Below, in pieces: positions 15,162-23,564 of a DNA stretch of 64,000 nt. Location of the stretch: assembly GCA_963664365.1 (NCBI GenBank), contig OY761144.1:2418001-2482000 (forward strand). The letters run 5' to 3'. Made by a program: the position numbers and the translations under genes. The notes under the pieces were generated by a model that saw nothing but the letters and a program-made list of their open reading frames with translations, was not told the DNA's origin and made no database searches. This DNA comes from VXRN01 sp963664365 (GTDB lineage Bacteria; Chloroflexota; Dehalococcoidia; Lucifugimonadales; UBA1123). The stretch's first letter is position 1. The number at the start of each line of letters is the position of its first letter.

Positions 15162-17351
15162 TCATCTCATCATCTGGTCTCTGAGGTCTGAGTCGACCCA
15201 GACTCGGGAGAGGTAGAGCGAGAACCTTCCGCCTCCTATGACAATTTCACCGTTGTAGCCCACCATCCATGGCTGCCAGAAGACGAAACCTGGCCGCATT
15301 GGGCCCCATGTCACCCATTGCTGCGGGATGTAGTAGTCATCGGCCTTCTTGACCAACTCCATCAGCTCCTCGGTGCTGCCGGCGTTTTCGGCAGCTTCAA
15401 CCATGGCATCATAGACCGGGTCCTGGACTCCGGGAATATTCCACACGTGGTCCGAATGAGCTGCGATCCTGATGGCGAAATGTGGCGACCAGCTGAGGCC
15501 TCTTAGCCCATGGGCCATACCTTCGTAAGTATGGGTGTTCACGCGTGCCGCGTAGGCGGCCCACTCCATGATGTCAATCTCGACATCAACGCCAATCTTG
15601 GACCAGTAGTCCACGGCCAATTGTGTATAGTCTAGGTTCATATAGTAAGGGTGGGTCGTAACTGTCTCCAGTTTGGTCTTGAAGCCATTGGGATAGCCGG
15701 CTTCCGCCAGAAGCTGCTTCGCCCTTTCCGGGTCGTAGGCGTAGTTGTCTTTGATCTCCTGTGGCCACTCCTCAAATGGGGTGTAGTACCCGGGGCGAGC
15801 CGGCCCAATAATCCCGTAAGGTGTCGTGTCGCCCAGCCCCCCGAACAAGGTGTTGTTGATTGTCTCGAGGTCCAGCGCCAGCTGCATCGCCGTGCGCACC
15901 CGGATGTCGTCAAAGGGCGGCTTGCGCACATCCATGGAGTGTGTCAACGGTATATCCAAATTGGTTGTCCATAAGAGTTCGGGGTTGGTCCTCTGGAGGG
16001 ACTTCGCCTGGTCTAAGGTAATACCGAAGGACAGGCGAGCGTTCTTGCCCGTGCGCAGCGCCGCCAACATTGTGGATGAGTCCGGTATTATCAGGAACTT
16101 GATCTCGTCGAGGTAGGGCAGACGGTTCTCCGGGAACTTCTCGTCGTAGCCCCAGTAGTTGGGGTTCTTGGTAAAGGTCTGAGAGCTGTCCTTCACCCAG
16201 TCCGTCAGCTCATAGGGACCGGTACCGACCAGGTTCCTCCAGTCCTGAGCGTCGCCATGTTCCTGGATTACCTCCGGCGGATATATAAAGCCGAAGTTGC
16301 TACTGGAGTACATATCCCAAAAAGCAGCGAGGTGCAGCTTGGTCAGCTTGAATACAACCGTGTACTTGTCGGTCGCCTCTATCGATTCAATTGGCAAGTT
16401 GGAGATAACGGTGGCGTGCGGGCTCGGCTCGGTGAAACCGCTGCCCGTGCCCGTCATCCGGTGGAAGCTGAACGCGATATCCTCGGCAACCAGCTCACGC
16501 CCGTTCATCGGCGCCTTATCATGCCAGTTAACGCCCTTTCGGATGTTGACGGTATAGGTCAGGCCGTCCGGGGAAATATCGTAGCTTTCGGCAAGCAGTC
16601 CTCTGAGGACAGACGTAGGATTATTATACGATTTAAAATCCCATTCGTCCCTGGGCGTTGCCCAGTCTGCTATGCCCATCTTCTCCAAGACTAGGGTAAC
16701 GGGCTCTCTCGACGCGGAGCCCCACCAGGTGTCTGCGTGCGGAGCGTCGGCGATTTTGGCTTCAGTGATACTACCACCGTACTGCGGCGCGACGTACACC
16801 CTGCCGTTGGTTGGGTCGGTCACATACCCCGCCCGCACCTCTTTCACCATGACCCGTTCCGGTCCAGGGACCTCGACGGTCTTGACGACCTCCACAGGAA
16901 CTTCAACAGTCTTGACGACTTCCACCGGTACCTGTTTCTCCACCACCACAGTCTCACCGGGGACCTCGACGGTCTTGACGACCTCTTTCTCCACCACCAC
17001 GGTCTCGCCCGGTACCATCACTTCTTTGACGACCTCTACGGTGACGGTCTCGCCGGGGACTTCGACGGTCTCGGTTACCACCTTCTCGACGACGACGGTC
17101 TCGCCCGGTACCATCACCTCCTTGACAACCTCTTCCTTCACGACGACGGTCTCGCCGGGGACCTGTACCTCTTTGACCACCTCTACGGTGACGGTCTCGC
17201 CCGGCACCTCGACGGTCTCGGTTACGACTTTCTCGACGACCACGGTCTCGCCCGGCACCTCTACCGTTTCGGTACAGGCAACGGCGACCGACAACAGCAT
17301 AGCGGCTCCTGCAACTACGACCAACCAACGAAGTGAATTAGATGTAAGCAT
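15162..17351 (-). CDS. Peptide-type ABC transporter substrate-binding lipoprotein with VPGETV-repeat stalk, copy 2
   Basis: A 729-residue lipoprotein like copy 1, with Cys26 after VAVAC-type residues, a stalk of seven VPGETV units (residues 27 to about 195) and an SBP_bac_5 domain to the end. The stalk units are joined by different spacers in a different order from copy 1, and the binding domain shows scattered substitutions (for example around IPLTHSMD and HPYYMNLDY) while the permeases hardly differ. This suggests ligand range or stalk length diverges faster than the channel. ATG 17351 has GAGGAGG upstream. Confidence 0.93.
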   Translation of the reverse strand: MLTSNSLRWLVVVAGAAMLLSVAVACTETVEVPGETVVVEKVVTETVEVPGETVTVEVVKEVQVPGETVVVKEEVVKEVMVPGETVVVEKVVTETVEVPGETVTVEVVKEVMVPGETVVVEKEVVKTVEVPGETVVVEKQVPVEVVKTVEVPVEVVKTVEVPGPERVMVKEVRAGYVTDPTNGRVYVAPQYGGSITEAKIADAPHADTWWGSASREPVTLVLEKMGIADWATPRDEWDFKSYNNPTSVLRGLLAESYDISPDGLTYTVNIRKGVNWHDKAPMNGRELVAEDIAFSFHRMTGTGSGFTEPSPHATVISNLPIESIEATDKYTVVFKLTKLHLAAFWDMYSSSNFGFIYPPEVIQEHGDAQDWRNLVGTGPYELTDWVKDSSQTFTKNPNYWGYDEKFPENRLPYLDEIKFLIIPDSSTMLAALRTGKNARLSFGITLDQAKSLQRTNPELLWTTNLDIPLTHSMDVRKPPFDDIRVRTAMQLALDLETINNTLFGGLGDTTPYGIIGPARPGYYTPFEEWPQEIKDNYAYDPERAKQLLAEAGYPNGFKTKLETVTTHPYYMNLDYTQLAVDYWSKIGVDVEIDIMEWAAYAARVNTHTYEGMAHGLRGLSWSPHFAIRIAAHSDHVWNIPGVQDPVYDAMVEAAENAGSTEELMELVKKADDYYIPQQWVTWGPMRPGFVFWQPWMVGYNGEIVIGGGRFSLYLSRVWVDSDLRDQMMR

Positions 17352-17370
17352 GTCGATGCCTCCTCGTTTT

Positions 17371-17423
17371 GGGCGCCCACAAAAGACGCCCCTACGTTCT
17401 GGGCGCCCACACAAGACGCCCTA
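17371..17423. repeat. Two leader palindromic repeats, copy 2
   Basis: Copies at 17371-17396 and 17401-17423 of the GGGCGCCCAC..GACGCCC(C)TA family in the leader of binding-protein copy 2, in the same arrangement as in copy 1. Confidence 0.65.
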
Positions 17424-17475
17424 GTCGAAACGGTCCGCAATGGCGCGGAACCTGTCCCCATGACGGGATGTGGGT

Positions 17476-17503
17476 GTTATACCACTTTCTCCCCCCCCGT
17501 CAA
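17476..17503 (-). promoter_or_regulatory. Promoter of ABC operon copy 2 with shorter G-tract spacer
   Basis: TTGACG (17503-17498) and TATAAC (17481-17476) on the minus strand are separated by 16 bases. The only difference from copy 1 in the spacer is one fewer G in the homopolymer (eight instead of nine, counting the G in the -35 box). Confidence 0.75.
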
Positions 17504-17635
17504 GCGTTGAGATATCGAGGGCAAAGAGGTCAGGAATAAGGGGTAAGGAATGAGGGGGTCTGAAGCAGGATTTTGGGGATTATGGGATGGGGAGGATTTT
17601 GGGCGGGCTAGGAGTCGCTCTCGAAAAGAGGATTC

Positions 17636-18454
17636 TCAGGCGGGGGCTCTTCGCCTGAATGAGATTGCCAGTACGAATATCCCGCTTGCGACTAGGGTCA
17701 TGGCAGGACCGGCGGGCAAATTGAAGTAGTAGGAGATGTAGAGGCCCGTCACGGCGGCCACGGTCCCCAGCGCCGCAGCCATCATCATCATCGAGACAAA
17801 ACGCCTGACCAGCAGGTAGGCCGCGGCAGCAGGCGTTACCAGCATTGCCATGACGAGAATAACACCCGCCGCCTGAATCCCTATCACTATGACGAGGGCA
17901 AGCATGACCAGGAACACATAGTCGACGATGTTGGCACGCCTACCGAGAACCTGGGACCCGACGGGATCGAAGCTCGCAAACAGCAGCCAGTGGTGAAGAG
18001 CGAACAGCCCCAGGATGACCGTAACTGTGATCCCAAGGGATACATAGATACCTGTCGGAGATATGCCCAAGATCTGCCCCAGGAGCAGGTCTTCCATATC
18101 GACGCTGATGGTTGCCGCGCTTGCCAGCATCACAAGTCCCAGGGCAAACGTGGCCGCAAAGAGAATGCCTATGGAAGTATCCGCGCTGAGTCCCGCGCGC
18201 CGGCTAACGGCCCTGATCAGAATGGCAACGGAGACCCCCGTTGGAACGGCGGCTATGGCCGGGTTGAAACCGACTATGAACCCAAGCGCCATTCCTGGCA
18301 GCACGGCGTGGGCGAGAGCGTCCCCCATGAAGGCGAGGTTCCTGGTGACGACGTAGGCGCCGACCAGCGGACACATCACGCCCACAAGCGCCGAGCCGAT
18401 CAGGGCTCTCACCATGAAGCCGTACTCAAGCGGGGCGACAAAGAAGTCTATCAC
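17636..18454 (-). CDS. Zinc/manganese-type ABC transporter permease (ABC-3 family)
   Basis: A 272-residue membrane protein with about eight hydrophobic segments and the ABC-3 family phrases MCPLVGAYVVTRNLAFMGDALAHAVLPG near residue 27, the SADTSIGILFA segment near 93 and QAAGVILVMAMLVTPAAAAYLL near 195. It is the channel of a ZnuABC/AztABC-type importer. It starts at a GTG nine bases after the ATPase gene stop and is the last gene of the operon. Confidence 0.93.
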   Translation of the reverse strand: MIDFFVAPLEYGFMVRALIGSALVGVMCPLVGAYVVTRNLAFMGDALAHAVLPGMALGFIVGFNPAIAAVPTGVSVAILIRAVSRRAGLSADTSIGILFAATFALGLVMLASAATISVDMEDLLLGQILGISPTGIYVSLGITVTVILGLFALHHWLLFASFDPVGSQVLGRRANIVDYVFLVMLALVIVIGIQAAGVILVMAMLVTPAAAAYLLVRRFVSMMMMAAALGTVAAVTGLYISYYFNLPAGPAMTLVASGIFVLAISFRRRAPA

Positions 18455-18463
18455 GTCGTCCCG

Positions 18464-19219
18464 CTACCGCTCCCCGTCCGTCGCGAGGCGCAGACCGTGG
18501 GCTCCGTATAGCTGCTCCATGACCTCGGACGTGAACACCTGGTCGGGAGGGCCGCAGGCGCACACATTGCGGTTGAGACACAGCACCTGGTCGAAGCGAC
18601 CGGCCAGGTTGGTCAGGTCGTGGGTCGCCAACAGGACGATGCGCCCTTCATCCCGCAGTGTGCGGAGGACTTCGACGAGGCCCTCCTGGGCGCCCGCGTC
18701 AACCCCGCTGAAGGCCTCATCCAACAGAAGCACGCTTGCCTGCTGGGCGAGCGCCCTTGCGACGAATACCCTCTGCCTCTGCCCTCCCGAAAGCTCGGTC
18801 ATGAGGGCGGAGCGATGGTCCCACAGGCCCACACGGCCCAGGCAGGCGTTGACAAGTTCTCGATCCCTCTTGCCGGGCCGCCGGAACCATCCCAGTCGGC
18901 AGCACCGGCCCATCATTACGACGTCCATCACGGTCACAGGGAACCGCCAGTTGACGCTCTCTCGCTGAGGCACGTAGGCCAACGCCCCGCGTCCCTGGTC
19001 CACACGGCGAAGGGTTACCTTCCCCCGGCGAACCGGAAGGAGTCCGGCGATAGCATTGAAGAGAGTGCTCTTGCCGGCTCCGTTCGGTCCTACAACGCCC
19101 ATTAGGGTGCCCGCGTCCACGTCGAAGGTGACGTTACTCAGGGCCATGTGCCCGCCGAGCTCGACAGTCACGTCCTGGAGCGACATGCTCGCGCCGTGCA
19201 GGTTCGGATCGGTGGTCAC
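18464..19219 (-). CDS. Zinc/manganese-type ABC transporter ATP-binding protein
   Basis: A 251-residue ABC ATPase with Walker A GPNGAGKST near residue 40, signature LSGGQRQRVFVARAL near 143, Walker B VLLLDEAFSGVDA and the switch His in LLATHDL. The GTG start overlaps the last bases of the binding-protein gene (GTGA), which indicates translational coupling. Its neighbours assign it to metal uptake. Confidence 0.94.
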   Translation of the reverse strand: MTTDPNLHGASMSLQDVTVELGGHMALSNVTFDVDAGTLMGVVGPNGAGKSTLFNAIAGLLPVRRGKVTLRRVDQGRGALAYVPQRESVNWRFPVTVMDVVMMGRCCRLGWFRRPGKRDRELVNACLGRVGLWDHRSALMTELSGGQRQRVFVARALAQQASVLLLDEAFSGVDAGAQEGLVEVLRTLRDEGRIVLLATHDLTNLAGRFDQVLCLNRNVCACGPPDQVFTSEVMEQLYGAHGLRLATDGER

Positions 19220-22119
19220 TTCAATGCCTCAACGATGGTCTCCACATTTGCTCTCACCATGCCAAGGTACGTGTCAGCGCCGCTGCCCTCCGGCCCAAGG
19301 GAACCTGAATAGAGCCGGAACAGCTCCGCGCCGGTCTCCCTTGCCACGGCTTGCGCCAGCCTTTCGCTGACTGTCGTTTCGCCAAACAGCGCCGGCACTT
19401 CGCGTTCGCGTACCACCTCGACCAGTTCCGCGATGTGCTCCGCGGAGGGCTCCACGTGAGTCGCCAACGACGGTATGACCAAGCCAACTATCTCGAACCC
19501 GTAGGCCGCGGCAAAGTAGGAGAAGGCGTCGTGCGATGTAACCAGCAGTCTGCGCTCCGGGGCTACTGTACCGACCTGCTCTTGGATCCAGACGTGAAGC
19601 TCGTCGAGCTCTTTCCCATACTCTGAGGCGTTCCGGTAGTAGAAGCTCGCGTTTTCGGGGTCCACAGACGAGAGCCGAGCGGCTATCTCGTTGACTGCGA
19701 TCTTCACCCGGGTCGGATCGAACCAGAAGTGAGGATCGTGAGTACCGTGGTCGTGGTCGTGGCCTTCGTGGCCTTCATCAGCGTGGTCGTCGTGGTCGTC
19801 GTGACCTTCCTCGGGCGCGCCGCCGGAGTCGGCGACTCCGACGAACGTCAGGCTCGACGGCGCTCCGCCGAGTTCCCACTCCTCTTCGATCTCCATCTCT
19901 TCGAGGTGGACAGCCATGACGTGGCCGCTGTTGGGGTCGGCGACGTAGAGCCACTCGCCGATGACGATCATGGCGGCCCTACCCGCCTCGCCCGGCTCGA
20001 CCAGGTCCATCGTCGAGACCAAGTCGCCGTCATGCGCGTCGAGCGTGTGGAGCACGCCGTCAGCGCCGAGTACGTAGAGCAGCTCGCCATCGCTGGAGAA
20101 CTTTGTGGAGACGCTCGGCTCGCTGAACACCTGGCTCATTTCGCCGTGGTCCACGTCGATCAGCCAAATGCCATCGTCGGCGAAGCCCTGATCGTCGCGG
20201 TAGGATGCCCTGCCGAAGAAATGGTCGATATGGTGGTGACCGTAAACCGACCCGATCCGAGAGTCTTCGCGCATCTCAGGCGGATTGGCGATGAATTCGT
20301 GCTCGTACTCGCCGTCGTGAGCGTCGAGGAAGAGGACGCCGCCGATGCATCCGAAGGCGACGCCATGCTCATTGTGGGACTCACCGTGCATGCCTGGGCA
20401 TGAGCGATTGCTGGCGTCATAGATGACCTGATCGCTGAAGTCGCGGACTTCCACGCCAACAGGCAGGCTGTCGTCGGAGTTCTCGGGGTAGTCGGGATTC
20501 TTCGTGGTAACGACGACGCGCTCGTCCGAGATGACCAGCGCGGCGCCATGCTGGGGTCCGGCCTCCAAAACGATCGGGTCGTAATCGCCCTCGGCCATGG
20601 TCAGCGCCTCTTCATTGATCAGGATGGCGTGACCATGGGCGTCGGCGAAGATCGCGGTCCAGCCGTGACTGTTGACGTAGTGAATCGGCCTCTCGTCCGC
20701 GATCTCCAACGCATGGCGGGAGACGGGCTGGGTGACGAGGTCGTGGTGATCGCCGTGCTCGACGAGGAAGACGCCGCCGTCGAAGACGTGGACGCGGTCG
20801 TCGTCCTCCTCCGGCCCGCGGGCGAGGACGACGGCGTAGCGATGTGTGGGGCTGGGGTACACGGTCGCGCGGGGCGCGGCGACCTCGAAGATTCCGATGT
20901 CAACGTCATCGGTCGAAAGATCGATGACGGAGAGGCGCGCTTCTACCGCGTCCGCAACGAGCAGGCGCCCCATGATCATCTCGTCATGGTGGTCGTCGCC
21001 TTCGGCGTGGTCGTCGTGGCCATCATCCCCATGATCGTCGTGCATATCGACCATGACGTACTCGATTGGATCGACGCTTTCACCAAGCTCGACAATCTTG
21101 GACTCGTCGGCGCTGGCGTTATGCACGAGTTCCTCCAGCCACTCAGCCTCCAGGCCGAGACCGACGGTGAACACGAGGTCCGCGTCTGCCACTCTGGCAA
21201 CGTCGCGAGCTCCCGGCAGGAATGTGTGCGGATCGCCACCCACCGGCAGCAGGCTGAAGACCTCTGCCCTGTCTCCGCCTACCACCCGGGCCCAGTCAGC
21301 CACAAAGTTGGTGGTTGTCACCACCTGCACTGAGGGCCCGGAAGGCGTAGGAGTTTCCCTAGCAGCCGAGGCCGCCGCTTGGGCCGCCGAAGCAGCGGTC
21401 TGGGCCGCCGAAGCTGCCGCTGCAGCCTGGGCCGCGTCTGCCGCCGCTTTTTCGATCGCCTGGTTGGTGGCGACGAGGGATGCGTTCACAATGTCCGTGA
21501 CCTGGTCGGCGGTGAGTTGGTCGCCGACCGCGTCCTCGACGGCCTTGGCAACGAGGTCCTCGATGTCGCCGCGCGTGAGGGCGCCGGAGAGCCCAGCGCT
21601 CACCTGGGCCTGGACGATCCTGCTGATCTCGTCGGCGCTGACGCCCTCAGGCACCGCATCGGCAACCGCGGATTCGACGAGGCTGCTGAGTTGGTTTACG
21701 TCGATTTCAGGCGCGGGCAGCGCGCGGAAGGACTGGTTGACGATCGTCTCCACGTCGTCCGCGGAGAGTTGGCCCTCCGTGGACTGGCTCACGATAGACT
21801 CGACGTCGGCGCGCGTCAGACCCGCGGGCTGGGCCGCGATGGCCGTCGCGACCGAGTCCGAGACGAGCTTCTGTATCTCGTCGGCGCTGGCGCCCTGAGG
21901 CTGGGCCGCGATGGCCGCCGCTACCGACTTCTGTATCTGGGCGGCGCTGGCGCTCTGTGCGCTGGCGACCGCGTCCTGGATCAGCTTGGCAGTGTCGACC
22001 GCCGGGGCCGGGGCTGGGGTCGGCTCCGGCTCGTCGTCTCCGCAGGCAATAGCGAAGACCAATGCCGCAATCGCTGCGACTATGGCGACTGACCTCCACT
22101 TCAATAGATTGTGTCCCAT
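19216..22119 (-). CDS. Metal-binding ABC lipoprotein (ZnuA/AztC type) with an inserted AztD-like beta-propeller
   Basis: 967 residues, about three times a usual ZnuA. Cys26 follows a lipobox. Residues about 45-255 are Ala-rich helical repeats of an (S/A)ADEI(Q/S)..V...VA.A type. Residues about 263-357 are the N-lobe of a cluster A-I metal-binding protein (TTTNFVADWARVVGGD, DPHTFLPGARD). After a first His/Asp-rich stretch (about 358-380) comes a propeller-like domain (about 380-760) with HGDHHDL, HGWTAIFADAHGHAIL and HHHIDHFFG segments resembling the zinc chaperone AztD. A second His-rich stretch (about 770-795) leads into the C-lobe (HDPHFWFDP, SHDAFSYFAAAYG, FGETTVS). The ATG at 22119 has GGAGGAG just upstream. 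The architecture is read directly; the AztD assignment is from remembered family features. Confidence 0.85.
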   Translation of the reverse strand: MGHNLLKWRSVAIVAAIAALVFAIACGDDEPEPTPAPAPAVDTAKLIQDAVASAQSASAAQIQKSVAAAIAAQPQGASADEIQKLVSDSVATAIAAQPAGLTRADVESIVSQSTEGQLSADDVETIVNQSFRALPAPEIDVNQLSSLVESAVADAVPEGVSADEISRIVQAQVSAGLSGALTRGDIEDLVAKAVEDAVGDQLTADQVTDIVNASLVATNQAIEKAAADAAQAAAAASAAQTAASAAQAAASAARETPTPSGPSVQVVTTTNFVADWARVVGGDRAEVFSLLPVGGDPHTFLPGARDVARVADADLVFTVGLGLEAEWLEELVHNASADESKIVELGESVDPIEYVMVDMHDDHGDDGHDDHAEGDDHHDEMIMGRLLVADAVEARLSVIDLSTDDVDIGIFEVAAPRATVYPSPTHRYAVVLARGPEEDDDRVHVFDGGVFLVEHGDHHDLVTQPVSRHALEIADERPIHYVNSHGWTAIFADAHGHAILINEEALTMAEGDYDPIVLEAGPQHGAALVISDERVVVTTKNPDYPENSDDSLPVGVEVRDFSDQVIYDASNRSCPGMHGESHNEHGVAFGCIGGVLFLDAHDGEYEHEFIANPPEMREDSRIGSVYGHHHIDHFFGRASYRDDQGFADDGIWLIDVDHGEMSQVFSEPSVSTKFSSDGELLYVLGADGVLHTLDAHDGDLVSTMDLVEPGEAGRAAMIVIGEWLYVADPNSGHVMAVHLEEMEIEEEWELGGAPSSLTFVGVADSGGAPEEGHDDHDDHADEGHEGHDHDHGTHDPHFWFDPTRVKIAVNEIAARLSSVDPENASFYYRNASEYGKELDELHVWIQEQVGTVAPERRLLVTSHDAFSYFAAAYGFEIVGLVIPSLATHVEPSAEHIAELVEVVREREVPALFGETTVSERLAQAVARETGAELFRLYSGSLGPEGSGADTYLGMVRANVETIVEALK

Positions 22120-22222
22120 TTTCTCCTCCAAGTTTGGTGTGTGGTATCTCGTGTCCTCTAATGCGACTTTGTATCAATGTAAAGCACTGTGTTATCGGGT
22201 AATCATTCTTAAGCAGTGAGAT

Positions 22223-22251
22223 AGCATATCAGTTATAAATCTGCTTGTCAA
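22223..22251 (-). promoter_or_regulatory. Promoter of the metal ABC operon
   Basis: TTGACA (22251-22246) and TATGCT (22228-22223) on the minus strand with a 17-base spacer, about 105 bases before the ATG at 22119. The AT-rich leader contains GAATGATTACC and TGTTATC-like motifs that might bind a Zur-type repressor, but no clean palindrome was found. Confidence 0.65.
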
Positions 22252-22320
22252 CAGCCATTTCTCTGGTGGAGCCTGTCCCAGATTAGCGAGGCGTGTTCGG
22301 CAGAGGGGAGGGAGTAGCTG

Positions 22321-22326
22321 TATAAT
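22321..22326 (+). promoter_or_regulatory. -10 box (TATAAT) before the CoA transferase pair
   Basis: Perfect TATAAT about 40 bases before the start of the first CoA transferase. A -35 is not obvious. Confidence 0.4.
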
Positions 22327-22361
22327 GCGACGCGCCGATTGGCGCCCATGTCACGGAGGAA

Positions 22362-23564
22362 GTGTTGCCCGAAGCGCTGGAACGTCTGAAAGTCCTGGAC
22401 CTGACCCATCACGTCGCGGGTCCGTATTGCGCCAAACTGCTGGCGGACTTTGGGGCGGATGTGACGAAGGTGGAGCGTCCGGAGTCGGGCGATCCGGCTC
22501 GGAACATGGGGCCTTTCGCCGGAGACGATCCGCATCCGCACAAGAGCCTGTCCTTCCTGTACCTCAACACCAACAAGCGGTCGGTTACGCTGAACCTGAA
22601 GTCGGGCGAAGGCCGATCGATCCTGAAACGGCTGGCGTCGGGCGCTGACGTGGTGGTGGAGAACTTCCGGCCTCGAACGCTGCCGGGTCTGGGTCTGGGC
22701 TACGACGAGCTAAGCAAGGACAATCCGGCGCTGGTGATGGTGTCGATCTCGAACTTCGGGCAGACGGGGCCGTACAGGGACTATGAGGGGAGCGACATCG
22801 TCGAGTACGCGCTGGGGGGCTTGCAGTATATCTTCGGGTCGAACGACAGGGAGCCTCTGAAGCACGCTTACAACCAGGCGCAGTACAAGGCCGGCGCCAA
22901 CGCCGCGTCCGCCGCGCTCATCGCATTCTTCCACAGCATGATGACTGGCGAGGGCCAGTGGGTCGATGTGTCGATCCAAGAGAGCATGGCGTCCGGGCTG
23001 AGGGACGCGACTTCCGCCTATACGTACACCGGCGCGGTCAGGTGGCGTCAGCCTAAGGCATCGGGTGAGATTCCGAGGTCTCCGGTGAGAACCAGTGACG
23101 GGTACGTGGTGCCGATTACGTTCGGCGGGGCGGGATGGAACGACACGGTGGAGTTCCTGGAGTCGGACGAATTGGCCGACGAGAGGTTCGCGACAGCGGA
23201 GTCGCGGGTCCGGAACGCGGCGGAGCTTGACCGCGTCATCGCGGAGACGTTCGCGGGGCGTGAGAAGTTCGACCTGTTCTACCGGGCCAACCGGCGACGG
23301 GGGCTAATCTACGGCGTGGTGCAGGAGCCGTCTGAGGTTCACGGCAATCCGCAGTATGACCACAGGCGGTACTTCAGGGAGGTCGATCATTCGGTGGCGG
23401 GCCGCGCCGACTACCCGGGTCCTCCGTTCAACATGGAAGGGACACCGTGGCGGGTGAAGTCGGCGGCGCCGACTCTGGGTCAGCATAACGAGGAGGTTTA
23501 CCGCGGCGAGCTTGGAATCTCACGGGGTGAGTTGGCGAGACTCGCCGAGGCGGGGGTCGTGTGA
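22362..23564 (+). CDS. Class III CoA transferase (CaiB/BaiF family) 1
   Basis: A 400-residue formyl-CoA transferase-like enzyme that moves CoA between carboxylic acids. It has LDLTHHVAGPYCAKLLADFGADV at the N-terminus, the FRPRTLPGLGLGYDEL segment near residue 90 and the catalytic Asp in GQWVDVSIQESM near residue 205. GTG 22362 is only two bases from GGAGG, so the adjacent TTG 22365 (five bases away) may be the true start. It is joined directly to the second transferase, whose ATG follows its stop codon. Substrate unknown. Confidence 0.92.
   Translation: MLPEALERLKVLDLTHHVAGPYCAKLLADFGADVTKVERPESGDPARNMGPFAGDDPHPHKSLSFLYLNTNKRSVTLNLKSGEGRSILKRLASGADVVVENFRPRTLPGLGLGYDELSKDNPALVMVSISNFGQTGPYRDYEGSDIVEYALGGLQYIFGSNDREPLKHAYNQAQYKAGANAASAALIAFFHSMMTGEGQWVDVSIQESMASGLRDATSAYTYTGAVRWRQPKASGEIPRSPVRTSDGYVVPITFGGAGWNDTVEFLESDELADERFATAESRVRNAAELDRVIAETFAGREKFDLFYRANRRRGLIYGVVQEPSEVHGNPQYDHRRYFREVDHSVAGRADYPGPPFNMEGTPWRVKSAAPTLGQHNEEVYRGELGISRGELARLAEAGVV

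Noticed and set aside
19729..21333. Long plus-strand frames (19729-20403, 20548-21333) opposite the metal-binding protein
   Set aside because: They lie antisense to a well-supported 967-residue gene with recognisable domains on both sides; their Val/Asp-rich content mirrors the His/Asp codons of the real gene.
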